Assembly: GCF_014649755.1 (NCBI RefSeq)
Contig: NZ_BMTQ01000024.1
Coordinates: forward strand, 16,341 to 80,340
Source: Streptomyces litmocidini
GTDB taxonomy: Bacteria; Actinomycetota; Actinomycetes; Streptomycetales; Streptomycetaceae
Reading direction: 5' to 3'
Length of the DNA: 64,000 nt
Made by a program: the position numbers and the translations under genes. Position 1 is the stretch's first letter, and every line of letters starts with the position of its first letter. Under the pieces are notes generated by a model. It was not told where the DNA came from and did not search any database. It was given only the letters and a program-made list of their open reading frames with translations. Shown here in pieces: positions 29,351 to 37,920 of this stretch.

Positions 29351-30090
29351 CCGCACCGACGGGCCCCGGTGGCCCGGACGGCATCGAGTACGTACTCCTG
29401 GAGCAGAACCCGTTCGACGGATCGGCGACACCGCTCCGGCAGCCGGACGGCCCCCGGATCCCCGCCCGGTCCGCGACCCTGCTCTCGCCCGTCCCCGCCT
29501 CCGCCAAGGCCGTGGGCATCGGCCGCAACTACGCGGGCACCGTCGACGGCCCCGGGGACTCCCCGCTCTTCCTCAAGCCCAGCACCTCGCTGCTCGCCCA
29601 CGGCGAGCCGATCGTGCAGCCCGCCTTCTCCGACGAGATCGGCTTCGAGGCCGAGCTCGCCGTGGTCATCGGCCGCACCTGCAGCCGCGTGCCGCACGCG
29701 CGTGCGCAGGAGTACGTCCTCGGATACACCTGCGCCAACGACGTGACGGCCCGCGACGCCCAGCGCAGCGACGGCCAGTGGACCCGGGCCAAGGGCTTCG
29801 ACACCTCCTGCCCGATCGGCCCCTGGATCGTGACCGGCATCGACGTCGCCGACCTGGGCATCACCGCCCGGCGCAACGGCGTGGTCGTCCAGCACGGCCG
29901 CACCTCCCAGATGCTCCTGGAGATCGCCGGACTGATCGAGCGGGTCTCCGCCGCCATGACGCTCAACCCCGGCGACGTGCTCCTGACGGGAACCCCGGTC
30001 GGAGCCGGCGGCCTGAGCGTCGGCGACGAGATCGAGGTGGAGATCGAATCCGTCGGCAAGCTGGCCAACCGCGTGGTCGCGATCCGCTGA
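29290..30090 (+). CDS. Fumarylacetoacetate hydrolase (FAH) family protein
   Basis: 266 aa. Typical FAH core: AVGIGRNYAGTV, PLFLKPSTSLL, EIGFEAELAVVIGR (metal Glu residues), GYTCANDVTARD, GPWIVTGIDVAD and LLTGTPVGAGGLSVGDEIEV. The fold hydrolyses C-C bonds of beta-diketo acids, decarboxylates oxaloacetate-like acids or isomerises dienoates. In this operon it could act on a 2-oxo or 1,3-dicarbonyl product of the ThDP enzyme. The ATG lies inside the DUF1015 gene and continues in another frame. Confidence 0.88.
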   Translation: MRLARVRVHHDGTEHYAAVVAAPTGPGGPDGIEYVLLEQNPFDGSATPLRQPDGPRIPARSATLLSPVPASAKAVGIGRNYAGTVDGPGDSPLFLKPSTSLLAHGEPIVQPAFSDEIGFEAELAVVIGRTCSRVPHARAQEYVLGYTCANDVTARDAQRSDGQWTRAKGFDTSCPIGPWIVTGIDVADLGITARRNGVVVQHGRTSQMLLEIAGLIERVSAAMTLNPGDVLLTGTPVGAGGLSVGDEIEVEIESVGKLANRVVAIR

Positions 30091-30140
30091 CCGGCCGGCC
30101 GACCCCCACCAACGGACAAGGCAAGGAACGGAACCAGACA

Positions 30141-30575
30141 GTGCCCTCCACGACTTCGACCCTCTTCTCCGCCCGCAGCGACGTGACCGCCCACTGGGTG
30201 GCCGTCATGCAGCACCGCAGGAACGACCGGGCACTGGTGCCCGCCCCCCTGCGCACCCGCTGCCTGCGGGCCGGGGAGATCCACGAGTTCATCCTGTGCC
30301 GCCCCGGCACCGACCCCGCCGAGCCGATGAACGAGGTCTCGTACCTCGGATTCGCCGAGATCTCCCGGGGCGGCGTCCTGGAGGTCGGCGACGAGCTGTA
30401 CGCGGGCAACCGTCTCGTCGGAACCGTCCACGGCTTCGACGAGATCCACCTGCCCAACCACTACAACATCCTCGTCGCCGTGCCCGAGCTGATCACCGGC
30501 GCCGACGCGGGACTGCGCCCCGGCGAACCGCTCACCATGACGGCGGGGGCGGCCAAGAAGGAACCCTCCCTGTGA
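30141..30575 (+). CDS. Small beta-barrel-like protein (DUF6917-like), function unknown
   Basis: 144 aa from GTG. The middle reads LEVGDELYAGNRLVGTVHGF and DEIHLPNHYNILV, a pattern like the beta-barrel of EF-Tu domain 2 and of small proteins classed as DUF6917. No catalytic motif is apparent. It overlaps the next gene by 4 bp (GTGA), so it is translated with the exporter. It may be an accessory or binding protein of the pathway; I cannot say more. Confidence 0.7.
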   Translation: MPSTTSTLFSARSDVTAHWVAVMQHRRNDRALVPAPLRTRCLRAGEIHEFILCRPGTDPAEPMNEVSYLGFAEISRGGVLEVGDELYAGNRLVGTVHGFDEIHLPNHYNILVAVPELITGADAGLRPGEPLTMTAGAAKKEPSL

Positions 30576-31783
30576 CCGCCACCGTCACCGCCCCCGCCGT
30601 GCCGATGCGGCGGGCCGTCCTCACGATCTCGGCGACCCGGGTGGTCACCAGCCTCGGCTTCTACCTCAGCATCCCGATGCTCGGCGTGATCGCGCTGCGC
30701 AGCGGCACGATGAGCGCCGCCGACGTGGGACTGCTCGTCGCCACGCACGCCCTGTTCCGGCGCGCCTTCAGCATCCCCCTCGGCATCGCCTGCGACCGGT
30801 GGGGCGCCCGGCCGATGCTGGTCGGCGGCCTGTGCGCCGAGACCATCGCGTACGGGCTCCTCGCGAGCGGCACCAGCTTCCCGCTGTGGCTCGGCGCCCT
30901 CGTCCTCGACGGCCTCGGCGGGGCCGCGTACAACGCCGGCGCCCGACTGCTGCTCGCCCGGGTCGCCCAGGGCAACGCGGCCTCGTCCTTCGCGGGCTTC
31001 TACATCGCGACCAACCTGGGCGCGCTGTTCGGCCCGCTCGCCGCCGCCGCCCTGTCGGGCGCCGGTCACCCGGCACTGCCGCTCGCCCTGTCGGCCGGCG
31101 CGTACGGGATCAGCACGGTGGCCGGACTCCTGGTCACCCGCCGGATCGCCGACGAGACCAACCCGGGCGCGCGCTTCGGCAGGGCCGTGCTCGCACCGCT
31201 GCGCCACCGGTCCTTCATGGGCTACTGCGCCAGCACCGTCCCCCTCTGGTTCGGCATCTCCCTGCTGGTCTCGGCCCTGCCCCTGGAAGCCGAGCTGCGG
31301 GGCCTGAGCGCCTACGACGTGGCCGTGGTCAACGCCCTGAACGCCCTGGTCGTGGTCGCCTTCGGCGGCGTCGTCGGCCGCCGCGCCGACGCCTGGTCAC
31401 TGGCGACCCGGCTGAAGGTGCTGGCGATCGGGTCGCTGACGATGGCCGCCGGAAGCCTGGTGTGCCTGGCCCCCGGGCGCCCCGGCCTGTACGGGGGGCT
31501 GCTCCTGGTCACCGTGGGCGAACTGGCCCTCATCACCGCGGCGGACGTCGTCGCCGTACAGCTGGCGCCGTCCGGCGAGACCGGCGCCTACCTCGGTTAC
31601 GTCACCTTCGCCTGGGCGGTCGGCGGCGTCGCCGCCGGCATGCTCGCGGGCCGGCTGCTCGACGTCCCCGGCTCGGGCACTACCCTGTTCTGGCTGATCA
31701 GCGCGGCCCTCGGCCTGGCGGGCGCGGCCGCGCTGCTGCGTCGGTCGGTGCGCGTCGGGGGAGCTGCCCATGGAACTGCCTGA
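30572..31783 (+). CDS. MFS transporter (probable product exporter)
   Basis: 403 aa, roughly 12 transmembrane helices. The MFS loop 2-3 motif is present as GIACDRWGARPMLVGG and a related VVGRRADAWS in the second half. Placement inside the operon, overlapping both neighbours (4 bp at its start, 14 bp at its end), suggests export of, and self-protection against, the cluster product. Import cannot be excluded. Confidence 0.85.
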   Translation: MTATVTAPAVPMRRAVLTISATRVVTSLGFYLSIPMLGVIALRSGTMSAADVGLLVATHALFRRAFSIPLGIACDRWGARPMLVGGLCAETIAYGLLASGTSFPLWLGALVLDGLGGAAYNAGARLLLARVAQGNAASSFAGFYIATNLGALFGPLAAAALSGAGHPALPLALSAGAYGISTVAGLLVTRRIADETNPGARFGRAVLAPLRHRSFMGYCASTVPLWFGISLLVSALPLEAELRGLSAYDVAVVNALNALVVVAFGGVVGRRADAWSLATRLKVLAIGSLTMAAGSLVCLAPGRPGLYGGLLLVTVGELALITAADVVAVQLAPSGETGAYLGYVTFAWAVGGVAAGMLAGRLLDVPGSGTTLFWLISAALGLAGAAALLRRSVRVGGAAHGTA

Positions 31784-32453
31784 GGACTGTGCGGGCGTCC
31801 TCCTGGACATCGACGACACGCTGATCGACTTCAGCGAGGCGAGTCCGACCGCGCTCGCCCACGTCCTGGGCCCCGACGCGGACTTCGCGGAGTGGAGGGA
31901 ACTCACCGAGCGCCTCTACCCGCAGTTCACCTCGGGCGCCCTCGACTACCAGGAGCTGGAACGGCGACGGCTGGCCGCCCTCCTCACCCGGATGGGGCGG
32001 CCCGTGCCCGACCCGCAGGAACTCGACGCCGTCGAAGCGCACCGCAGACGCGAGGTCGAGTCCCGGCTCCGGCTCTACCCCGACGTGCTCCCCTTCCTCA
32101 CCCGGGTCCGCGCGTCGGGGCGCCGCATCGGCGTGCTGTCCAACTCGGACGGCCCGCAACAACGGCGCAGGATCGACCGGTTGGGACTGACCCCGTGGCT
32201 CGACGCGGTGACGGTCTCCGGCGAGACGGGCATCGCCAAGCCGCGCCGCGAGGCCTTCGCCGTGGCCTGTCACCGACTGGGCGTCCCGGCCGCGAGGACC
32301 GTGCACATCGGCGACAGCCTGGAAGCCGACGCACTCGGCGCCCACGCCGCCGGCCTCGGCGCGGTCTGGCTCCACCGCCCCCACCGGGGCCCGGCGCCGG
32401 CACCGCCGGCCCGGGGCATCGCGGTGGTCGGCACGCTCGACGCGCTCGCGTGA
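31770..32453 (+). CDS. HAD-superfamily hydrolase
   Basis: 227 aa. Motif I is LLDIDDTLIDF (D13 nucleophile, D15 acid/base), motif II IGVLSNSD, motif III lysine in GIAKPRREAF, and motif IV HIGDSLEADALGA. This is a complete small-molecule phosphatase of the haloacid dehalogenase type with a helical cap. With a kinase-like DUF1015 protein in the operon, removal of a temporary phosphate late in the pathway is plausible. The start overlaps the MFS gene by 14 bp. Confidence 0.9.
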   Translation: MELPEDCAGVLLDIDDTLIDFSEASPTALAHVLGPDADFAEWRELTERLYPQFTSGALDYQELERRRLAALLTRMGRPVPDPQELDAVEAHRRREVESRLRLYPDVLPFLTRVRASGRRIGVLSNSDGPQQRRRIDRLGLTPWLDAVTVSGETGIAKPRREAFAVACHRLGVPAARTVHIGDSLEADALGAHAAGLGAVWLHRPHRGPAPAPPARGIAVVGTLDALA

Positions 32454-32529
32454 GGCGGCCGTCCCGCTCTCCCGTGCGACGGGGGCGCGGCGACCTTCCG
32501 CCCCTCCGCGGGACCGCCGCGATCCCCCC

Positions 32530-32745
32530 CCGTACGACGCGCCCGCCACCGCCCGACCTCCACGTGCGACATGCCCGCGACCGCCAGCCCCCCACGTGAC
32601 GTGCGACGCGGCTGCCACCCCTTCCCCCCCACGTACGACGCAGCCCCACCGCCCCTTCCCCCCCACGTACGACGCAGCCCCACCGCCCCCTTCCCCCCCA
32701 CGTACGACGCAGCCCCGCCGTCTCCCGACCCCACGTGCGAGACGG
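32530..32745. repeat. Array of seven ACGTRCGACG motifs at about 34-bp spacing
   Basis: Motif starts at about 32530, 32562, 32599, 32631, 32665, 32700 and 32733 (a possible eighth at 32472). The three central copies are part of near-identical units, ACGTACGACGCAGCCCC plus a C-rich tract. The array fills the 340-bp gap between the HAD gene and the second ATP-grasp gene and has no credible coding role. The minus strand is rich in runs of 4-7 G. Confidence 0.85.
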
Positions 32746-32794
32746 CCTCCCCACCCCCTCACCCTTCTTCCTTCCCTTCCTCCAGGAGCACACC

Positions 32795-33979
32795 ATGCAC
32801 CTCCTCCTCGTCGGCGCCTGGCCCGAGCTGGCCAACTGCCTGATGGGGCTGCCGGCCCGAGTGACCCTGATGCAGACACCGGGGACACCCCACAGCCCCT
32901 GGCCGGAGCGGCAGACGACCGTCGACTACACCGACACGGCCGAGGCCCTGCGCCGGGCGGCGGAGCTGCACGCGGTCGACCCCTTCGACGCCGTGGCCGG
33001 CTTCCGCGAGCTGTCGCTGCCCGCCGTCGCCGCGATCGCCGAGGGCCTCGGCATCCGCTGCGTCCCGGGCCCGACCGCGAGCCTCGGCCACGACAAGGCA
33101 GCCGTACGCGACCTGCTGGCGGCGGGCGGCTGCCGCACCGTCCGGCACAGGGTCTGCGCCGACCCCGAGGAACTCGCGGAGTTCGTCGGGGAGGTGGGCC
33201 TCCCGGTGGTGGTGAAGCCCGCGTCCGGCGCGGGCAGCGCCGGCGTCCACGCCCTGAAGGAGCCGGGCGACCTGGCGGCGGCCTGGGCCCACACGGCGGC
33301 CGCGGACCAAGGGGCCCTCCTGGCGGAGGAGATGCTCTCGGGCCGGGAGTTCAGCGTGGAGGTCCGCTCCGTGGCGGGCGCCCACGAGGTCGTGGCCGTG
33401 ACCGAGAAGCACACCACCGGGGCCCCGCACTTCGTGGAGACGGGCCACGTGGTCCCGGCCCGGCTCACCGCCGCCGAGCGGGCGACCGTGGCGGAGGAGG
33501 CCGTCCTCGCCCTCAAGTCCGTCGGGCATCTGGACGGCCCCTCCCACGTGGAGATCATGCTCACCGCGGACGGCCCGGCGGTCATCGAGATCAACCGGCG
33601 ACTCGGCGGTGACCGCATCTGGGAACTGGTCCAGCTCGCCACCGGCCGCGACATGATGCGCGAGTCCCTCCTCGACGCGGCCGGCGCGGCGTCCGTGCCC
33701 GCCCCGCACGCCGCTCGCGCCGCCGCGATCCGCTTCGTCCAGGCGCCGCGCGAGACGACCGCCCCGGAGGTGCCGACGGACCTCGACCCGGGTGCGGAGA
33801 CACCGGAGCTGGTGCGGCTGCGCCTGTCCCTTCCCGACCCCGGGACGCCCGTCCGCCCGATGCGGTCCTCGCACGACCGCCTCGGCTATCTGATCTGCGT
33901 CGCCGACACGTCCGACGAGGCCGACGCGGCCGCCGACCGGGCGCTCGCCCGGACCCTGGAAAGGCTGTTCCCGGAGTAG
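32795..33979 (+). CDS. ATP-grasp ligase (second of two)
   Basis: 394 aa from ATG with AGGAG 6 nt upstream. Key features: GLPVVVKPASGAGSAGVHAL (ATP lysine and Gly loop), LLAEEMLSGREFSVEVRSV, and the Mg-binding GPAVIEINRRLGGD. It belongs to the same L-amino-acid-ligase-like branch as the first ATP-grasp enzyme but is not a close copy. It follows the motif array rather than being overlapped, so it may have its own control. Two ligases imply two amide bonds or two alternative acceptors. Confidence 0.88.
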   Translation: MHLLLVGAWPELANCLMGLPARVTLMQTPGTPHSPWPERQTTVDYTDTAEALRRAAELHAVDPFDAVAGFRELSLPAVAAIAEGLGIRCVPGPTASLGHDKAAVRDLLAAGGCRTVRHRVCADPEELAEFVGEVGLPVVVKPASGAGSAGVHALKEPGDLAAAWAHTAAADQGALLAEEMLSGREFSVEVRSVAGAHEVVAVTEKHTTGAPHFVETGHVVPARLTAAERATVAEEAVLALKSVGHLDGPSHVEIMLTADGPAVIEINRRLGGDRIWELVQLATGRDMMRESLLDAAGAASVPAPHAARAAAIRFVQAPRETTAPEVPTDLDPGAETPELVRLRLSLPDPGTPVRPMRSSHDRLGYLICVADTSDEADAAADRALARTLERLFPE

Positions 33980-34066
33980 GCCCCCGGCCGGATCGGCCGC
34001 GTGCCGTGCGAACCCGCCGACGACGTGCCCCCCCGCGGGAGGGGGCACCGGCCCCTGTGCCTGCCG

Positions 34067-34843
34067 TCAGACCGTCTCGTCCTCCGCGCGGGCGGGGATC
34101 CGTCCGGCTCCCGCGAGCCGGGACAGCCGCCGGTGCTCCCGGTCGGCCCAGCGCCGGACCCGGTCGGGTTCCAGCGGGGTGCCGTGGCCGACGTGGAGGC
34201 TGGTGGGATTCAGGGCGAGCATCTTCCGCAGGCTGGCGAGGTTGCGCAGCGGGTCGTCGTGGAAGGGAGGGTTGGCGGGACGGCCCCGCACGAGGCCGAA
34301 GAAGGAGTTGGCGATCAGGTCGCCGGCGACGAGGTCCCCCCGGTCGGTGAGGACGGAGACCGATCCGGCGGTGTGTCCGGGGGTGGGCACGATGCGCCCG
34401 GTGATCCCGAAGTCCTCCAGATCGGTCTCGCCGGTCACCAGGACGTCGGGTTCGAGCGGTTCCACCCGGAGGTGCAGGTTCTTGTTCCTGGCCATGAGGC
34501 GGCCCATCGGTCCGGTGGGCAGATAGGGCTCGCGGGCCCGGCCGGTGCGGTAGGCGCCGAGGTCGGCGACGTGCCCCGCCACGGGAGCCCCGGTCAGACG
34601 GTGGAGTTCGGCGGCGGAGCCGAAGTGGTCGATGTGGCCGTGGGTGAGGACGATCAGCGACACGTCGGCGGGGTCCACCCCGTGGGCGGCGATCTGTTCG
34701 TGGATCCTTCGGCCGCTGCCGGGCGTTCCCGCGTCGACGACGACGGGGCGGCGGCCGAGCAGCAGGTACGCGTTGATGTGGTGCCGGCCCATGACCGGCA
34801 GGGGGACGACCTCGGTTCGGGACACGGTTCTCTCCTCGGGCAC
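34067..34843 (-). CDS. Metallo-beta-lactamase-fold hydrolase
   Basis: 258 aa. The MBL signature LTHGHIDHFG (HxHxDH), the later PTPGHTAGSV histidine, GDLIANS aspartate and LHVGHGTPL histidine are all present, so a di-metal site should form. Glyoxalase-II or lactonase-like hydrolysis is typical. It converges on the ATP-grasp gene with 87 bp between, and probably follows the GlxA-type regulator's orientation but 55 bp apart. Confidence 0.88.
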   Translation of the reverse strand: MPEERTVSRTEVVPLPVMGRHHINAYLLLGRRPVVVDAGTPGSGRRIHEQIAAHGVDPADVSLIVLTHGHIDHFGSAAELHRLTGAPVAGHVADLGAYRTGRAREPYLPTGPMGRLMARNKNLHLRVEPLEPDVLVTGETDLEDFGITGRIVPTPGHTAGSVSVLTDRGDLVAGDLIANSFFGLVRGRPANPPFHDDPLRNLASLRKMLALNPTSLHVGHGTPLEPDRVRRWADREHRRLSRLAGAGRIPARAEDETV

Positions 34844-34898
34844 GGCTGTCTTCCGCCGCGCGGTGGTCCGCGGGCGGTGGGGTGGGTACGGGCGGTGT

Positions 34899-35876
34899 TC
34901 AGCGGAAGCGGCGTCGGTACTGGGCGGGTGTGGTGCCGAGCCGGCGCCGGAAGGAACGGTGCAGGCTCTCCACGGAACCGAGGCCGCTGAGGGCGGCGAC
35001 CTCGGGCAGGCCGTGGGTGGTGTCCTGGAGCAGCCGCCGGGCGGCCTCCAGCCGGACCGACTCGACGTACGCGGCCGGCGTGGTGCCGGTGCGCTCGCGG
35101 AACAGTCGCGAGAAGTGGCGCACGCTCAGATGCGTCCGTGCGGCGAGGACTTCGGCGGACAGGTCCTCGGTGAGGTGCTCGCCGATCCACATGCGCAGGT
35201 CGTCCAGCCGGTCGCCGGGCGCCGCGGGCGGCGCGAGCGGGGCGCTGAACTGGCTCTGGCCGCCCGCACGTTTGACGTACATGACCATGGTCCGGGCGGT
35301 GGCCAGGGCGCGTTCGGGGCCGTGGTCCTCGGTGACCATGGCCAGTGCCATGTCCATCCCCGAGGCGATGCCGGCGCAGGTCCACAGCCGGCCTTCCCGG
35401 ATGAAGATCGGGTCCGGATCGACGGTGACGAGCGGGTGGTCGGCGGCCAGCCGGGCGGCCGTCCACCAGTGGGTCGTGGCGGTGCGCCCGTCGAGCAGGC
35501 CCGCCGCGGCCAGCAGGTGCGCGCCCGAGCAGACGGATCCCAACCGGTGGACATCGGGGGCCGTTCCGCGCAGCCAGTCGATGATCCCGTGGTCGAGCAC
35601 CGGCTCCACCTCGTGGCCGCGGGTACGGACGGCGCCCGATACGAGCAGGGTGTCCACGTCGCCGTTCACCTCGTCCAGGGTCAGGTCGGCCATCAGCCGG
35701 ATCCCGCTGGAGGTGGTCACCGGCTCTCCCCGGGCCGTCGCGACGCGAACGGTGTAGCCGGGTCGGCCGGTGCCGGCGACCCGCGTGGCGACGGAGAACA
35801 CCTCGGCCGGACCGGTGACGTTGAGCAGTTCGACGCCGGGGAAGGCCGCGATGACGACTCGGTGCGGTGGAAGCAT
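34899..35876 (-). CDS. GlxA/DJ-1-type AraC-family regulator
   Basis: 325 aa from the ATG of MLPPHRVVIAAFPGVELLNV. The N-terminal domain is the DJ-1/PfpI-like amidotransferase fold, with SVCSGAHLLAAAGLLDGRTA at the nucleophile elbow. The C-terminal domain has two AraC HTH motifs (LAARTHLSVRHFSRLFRERT and LPEVAALSGLGSVESLHRSF). An alternative ATG 42 nt upstream exists. No clear ribosome site precedes either, so a leaderless transcript is possible. Targets unknown. Confidence 0.85.
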   Translation of the reverse strand: MLPPHRVVIAAFPGVELLNVTGPAEVFSVATRVAGTGRPGYTVRVATARGEPVTTSSGIRLMADLTLDEVNGDVDTLLVSGAVRTRGHEVEPVLDHGIIDWLRGTAPDVHRLGSVCSGAHLLAAAGLLDGRTATTHWWTAARLAADHPLVTVDPDPIFIREGRLWTCAGIASGMDMALAMVTEDHGPERALATARTMVMYVKRAGGQSQFSAPLAPPAAPGDRLDDLRMWIGEHLTEDLSAEVLAARTHLSVRHFSRLFRERTGTTPAAYVESVRLEAARRLLQDTTHGLPEVAALSGLGSVESLHRSFRRRLGTTPAQYRRRFR

Positions 35877-35914
35877 GCACTGATCATTTCGTCCCGCCCC
35901 GAGGGCCGCAATGA

Positions 35915-35940
35915 CCATGTTCTGTCGGATCCGGACATGG
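35915..35940. promoter_or_regulatory. Imperfect 26-bp inverted repeat upstream of the GlxA-type gene
   Basis: Arms CCATGT (35915-35920) and ACATGG (35935-35940) are perfect and pairing continues inward with a few mismatches. Its place about 40 bp upstream of the regulator start suits an autoregulatory operator, though AraC-type sites are usually direct repeats. Confidence 0.35.
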
Positions 35941-36238
35941 TGAGGCGAGCCGTGCGGGCGGTACGGGCGGGAGGGTCCCGGCGGTCCGGTGCCGGGGCCC
36001 TCGTGTCGCACGTCGTGACGGTCCGGCTCACGGCCGGATCGTTGCCCTCCGGCCCGGTCAGCCCTGCCGGAAGCCTGTCGAGCTTGTCCCCGGCCGTCCG
36101 CGGGCGAGGGACGTTCTGGTTTCCCGTACGAAGCCGGGCGCCCGCTTTCGGAATCCGCGACGACGCCCCGCGCCCCCGGGCGGTCCACGATCGCCTGAGG
36201 TCCCGCGGACGACGGCGGGGAGAACGGAAAGGCCCCGC

Positions 36239-36982
36239 ATGCGGCACATCGCCCGCCCCACCCTCGGCATCCTCGGCGGGATGGGTCCCCTCGCCACGGC
36301 CGACTTCTACCGCCGGCTCGTCCAGCGGACCCCGGCCGGTTCCGACCAGGCGCATCTGCCCGTCCTCATGTGGGCCGACCCCGCCGTCCCCGACCGGACC
36401 GCGGCGCTGCTCGGCGAGGGGCCGTCGCCCGTGCCCGCCCTGGTCGAGGGCGCCCGCCGGCTCCGGCGCGCCGGAGCCGGCTGCATCGCCGTCCCCTGCA
36501 ACGCCGCGCACGCCTACGTCGAGCAGCTGTCCAAGGCCACCGGCGTCGAGGTCCTCGACATGATCGGGGCCGCCCTCGAGGCGGCGGCGCGCCGCACGCC
36601 CGGCCTCGAGCGGGTGGGGGTCCTGGCGACCCGGGGAACGCGGCTGGCCGGGCTGTACGAGCGGGCCGGCGCCCGGCTCGGGCTCGACGTGGTCCAGGTG
36701 CCCGTCCCCGTTCAGGAGGAGTACGTGGACCCCGCCATCCTCGCGGTCAAGGGCGGGGGGGACCTCGCCGGGCCCGAGCGGTGGATCGCCACGGCGGCCG
36801 AGAGCCCCAAGGGGCGGGGGGCCCAGGCGGTCGTCGCGGCCTGTACGGAGATTCCCCTGATCAGCAGGGCGGCCTCCCGCGTGCTGCCGCTGATCGACTC
36901 GACCGACGCCCTCGCCGAAGCCGCCGTCTCGCGACTGTGGAACCCCGCCGTGGCCGTTCGTACCGGGGGACGAACCGGCTGA
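36239..36982 (+). CDS. Aspartate/glutamate racemase family protein
   Basis: 247 aa. The two catalytic cysteines of the family are present in AVPCNAAHAY and AACTEIPLI, with the N-terminal GILGGMGPLATADFYRRL characteristic of aspartate/amino-acid racemases. Cytoplasmic, PLP-independent. The gene immediately downstream is the PucR/enolase chimera; the enolase part resembles N-acylamino-acid racemases, so an amino-acid racemisation locus may once have stood here. Confidence 0.88.
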   Translation: MRHIARPTLGILGGMGPLATADFYRRLVQRTPAGSDQAHLPVLMWADPAVPDRTAALLGEGPSPVPALVEGARRLRRAGAGCIAVPCNAAHAYVEQLSKATGVEVLDMIGAALEAAARRTPGLERVGVLATRGTRLAGLYERAGARLGLDVVQVPVPVQEEYVDPAILAVKGGGDLAGPERWIATAAESPKGRGAQAVVAACTEIPLISRAASRVLPLIDSTDALAEAAVSRLWNPAVAVRTGGRTG

Positions 36983-37051
36983 CGCACCCTCGTCCGTACG
37001 CACCACATCGCAGGGACGCGCACGTCCTGACCTGCGGAGATGATCAGGCAC

Positions 37052-37900
37052 ATGTCGACGCACCCCGCACGGAGCCTCAGCCGGGTGCTCGAGGACTTCG
37101 GCCACACCCTTCTGGATCTGCTGTGCGGCGACCCCGACGCGGCCGGGGAGATCGGCGGCGTCGGCATCCACGATCCGTACGACGAGCAGCACCACCCGGA
37201 GCACGCCATCGTGCTCGGCGTCGGCGTCCACGGCGCGGAGGAGACCGCCCGGCTGCTGCGGTACCTCGCCGCTCTCGGCGCCACCGTCCTCGTCGTCCGC
37301 GGCCCCGTCGACGACGCCGACGAGCTGGAGCCGGTCGTGAACGAGACCGGTGTCGCGCTGCTCGCCCTGACCCGCGGCGCCTCCTGGGCCCAGCTGGCCG
37401 CGATGCTGCGCACCCAGCTCGCCGAGGGCGACGTGGGCGAGGGCGAGGAGCAGACCCTGGGCGGGGTGCCGTCCGGGGACCTCTTCGCGCTGGCCAATGC
37501 CATCGCCACGCTGCTCGACGCGCCCGTCACCATCGAGGACCGCCGTTCCCGCGTCCTCGCCTGCTCCGTCATCAACATCAAGCCGGCCCGCGTCGGCGGC
37601 TACCTCGAAGCCCGCCGCATCCACGACGTCGCCCGCGCCCACGGCGTCCCGGTCTGGTGCGGCGGCATGCTGGAGACCGGCATCGGCCGCGCCGCCAACG
37701 TCGCCCTCGCCGCCCTTCCCGGCTTCACCCTCCCCGGCGACACCTCGGGCTCCCACCGCTACTTCGCCACGGACGTCACGGATCCGTTCGTCCTGTCCGA
37801 CGGCCACCTCGACGTCCCGACGGGCCCGGGACTCGGCACCGAGCCGCTTCCCGACGTCCTGAAGGAGGTCACCACGTCCACGGAACGGATCGCGCTCTAG
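37052..37900 (+). pseudogene. In-frame chimera: PucR regulator N-terminus joined to OSBS/NSAR (enolase-superfamily) C-terminus
   Basis: 282 aa. Residues 1 to about 168 (SLSRVLEDFGHTLLDLLCGD, then LALTRGASWAQLAAMLRTQL and PVTIEDRRSRVLA) match the start of PucR-type regulators. Without a break the frame continues with CSVINIKPARVGGYLEARRI and VWCGGMLETGIGRAANVALA, which is the last 110 residues of o-succinylbenzoate synthase/N-succinylamino-acid racemase, including the NIKPARVGG lysine segment. The PucR HTH and the enolase capping domain and metal ligands are missing, so neither activity should survive. Best read as the scar of a deletion that happened to keep frame. The start may be ATG 37040. 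Confidence 0.8.
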
Positions 37901-37920
37901 GGAGCGATCCCGGGGCTCCG

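Noticed and set aside
32530..32745. CRISPR array
   Set aside because: Conserved part and spacer are about equally repetitive, spacing is irregular by a few bases, and no cas gene is present.
32571..32843. Possible Pro-rich proteins (FPPTYDAAPPP units) encoded by the repeat array
   Set aside because: The unit lengths 32-37 bp are not multiples of three, so the peptide repeat breaks frame between copies; no ribosome site.
22165..33979. Phosphonate cluster (phosphonopyruvate decarboxylase plus ATP-grasp)
   Set aside because: No PEP mutase gene is present, and the ThDP enzyme is full acetolactate-synthase length with altered active site.
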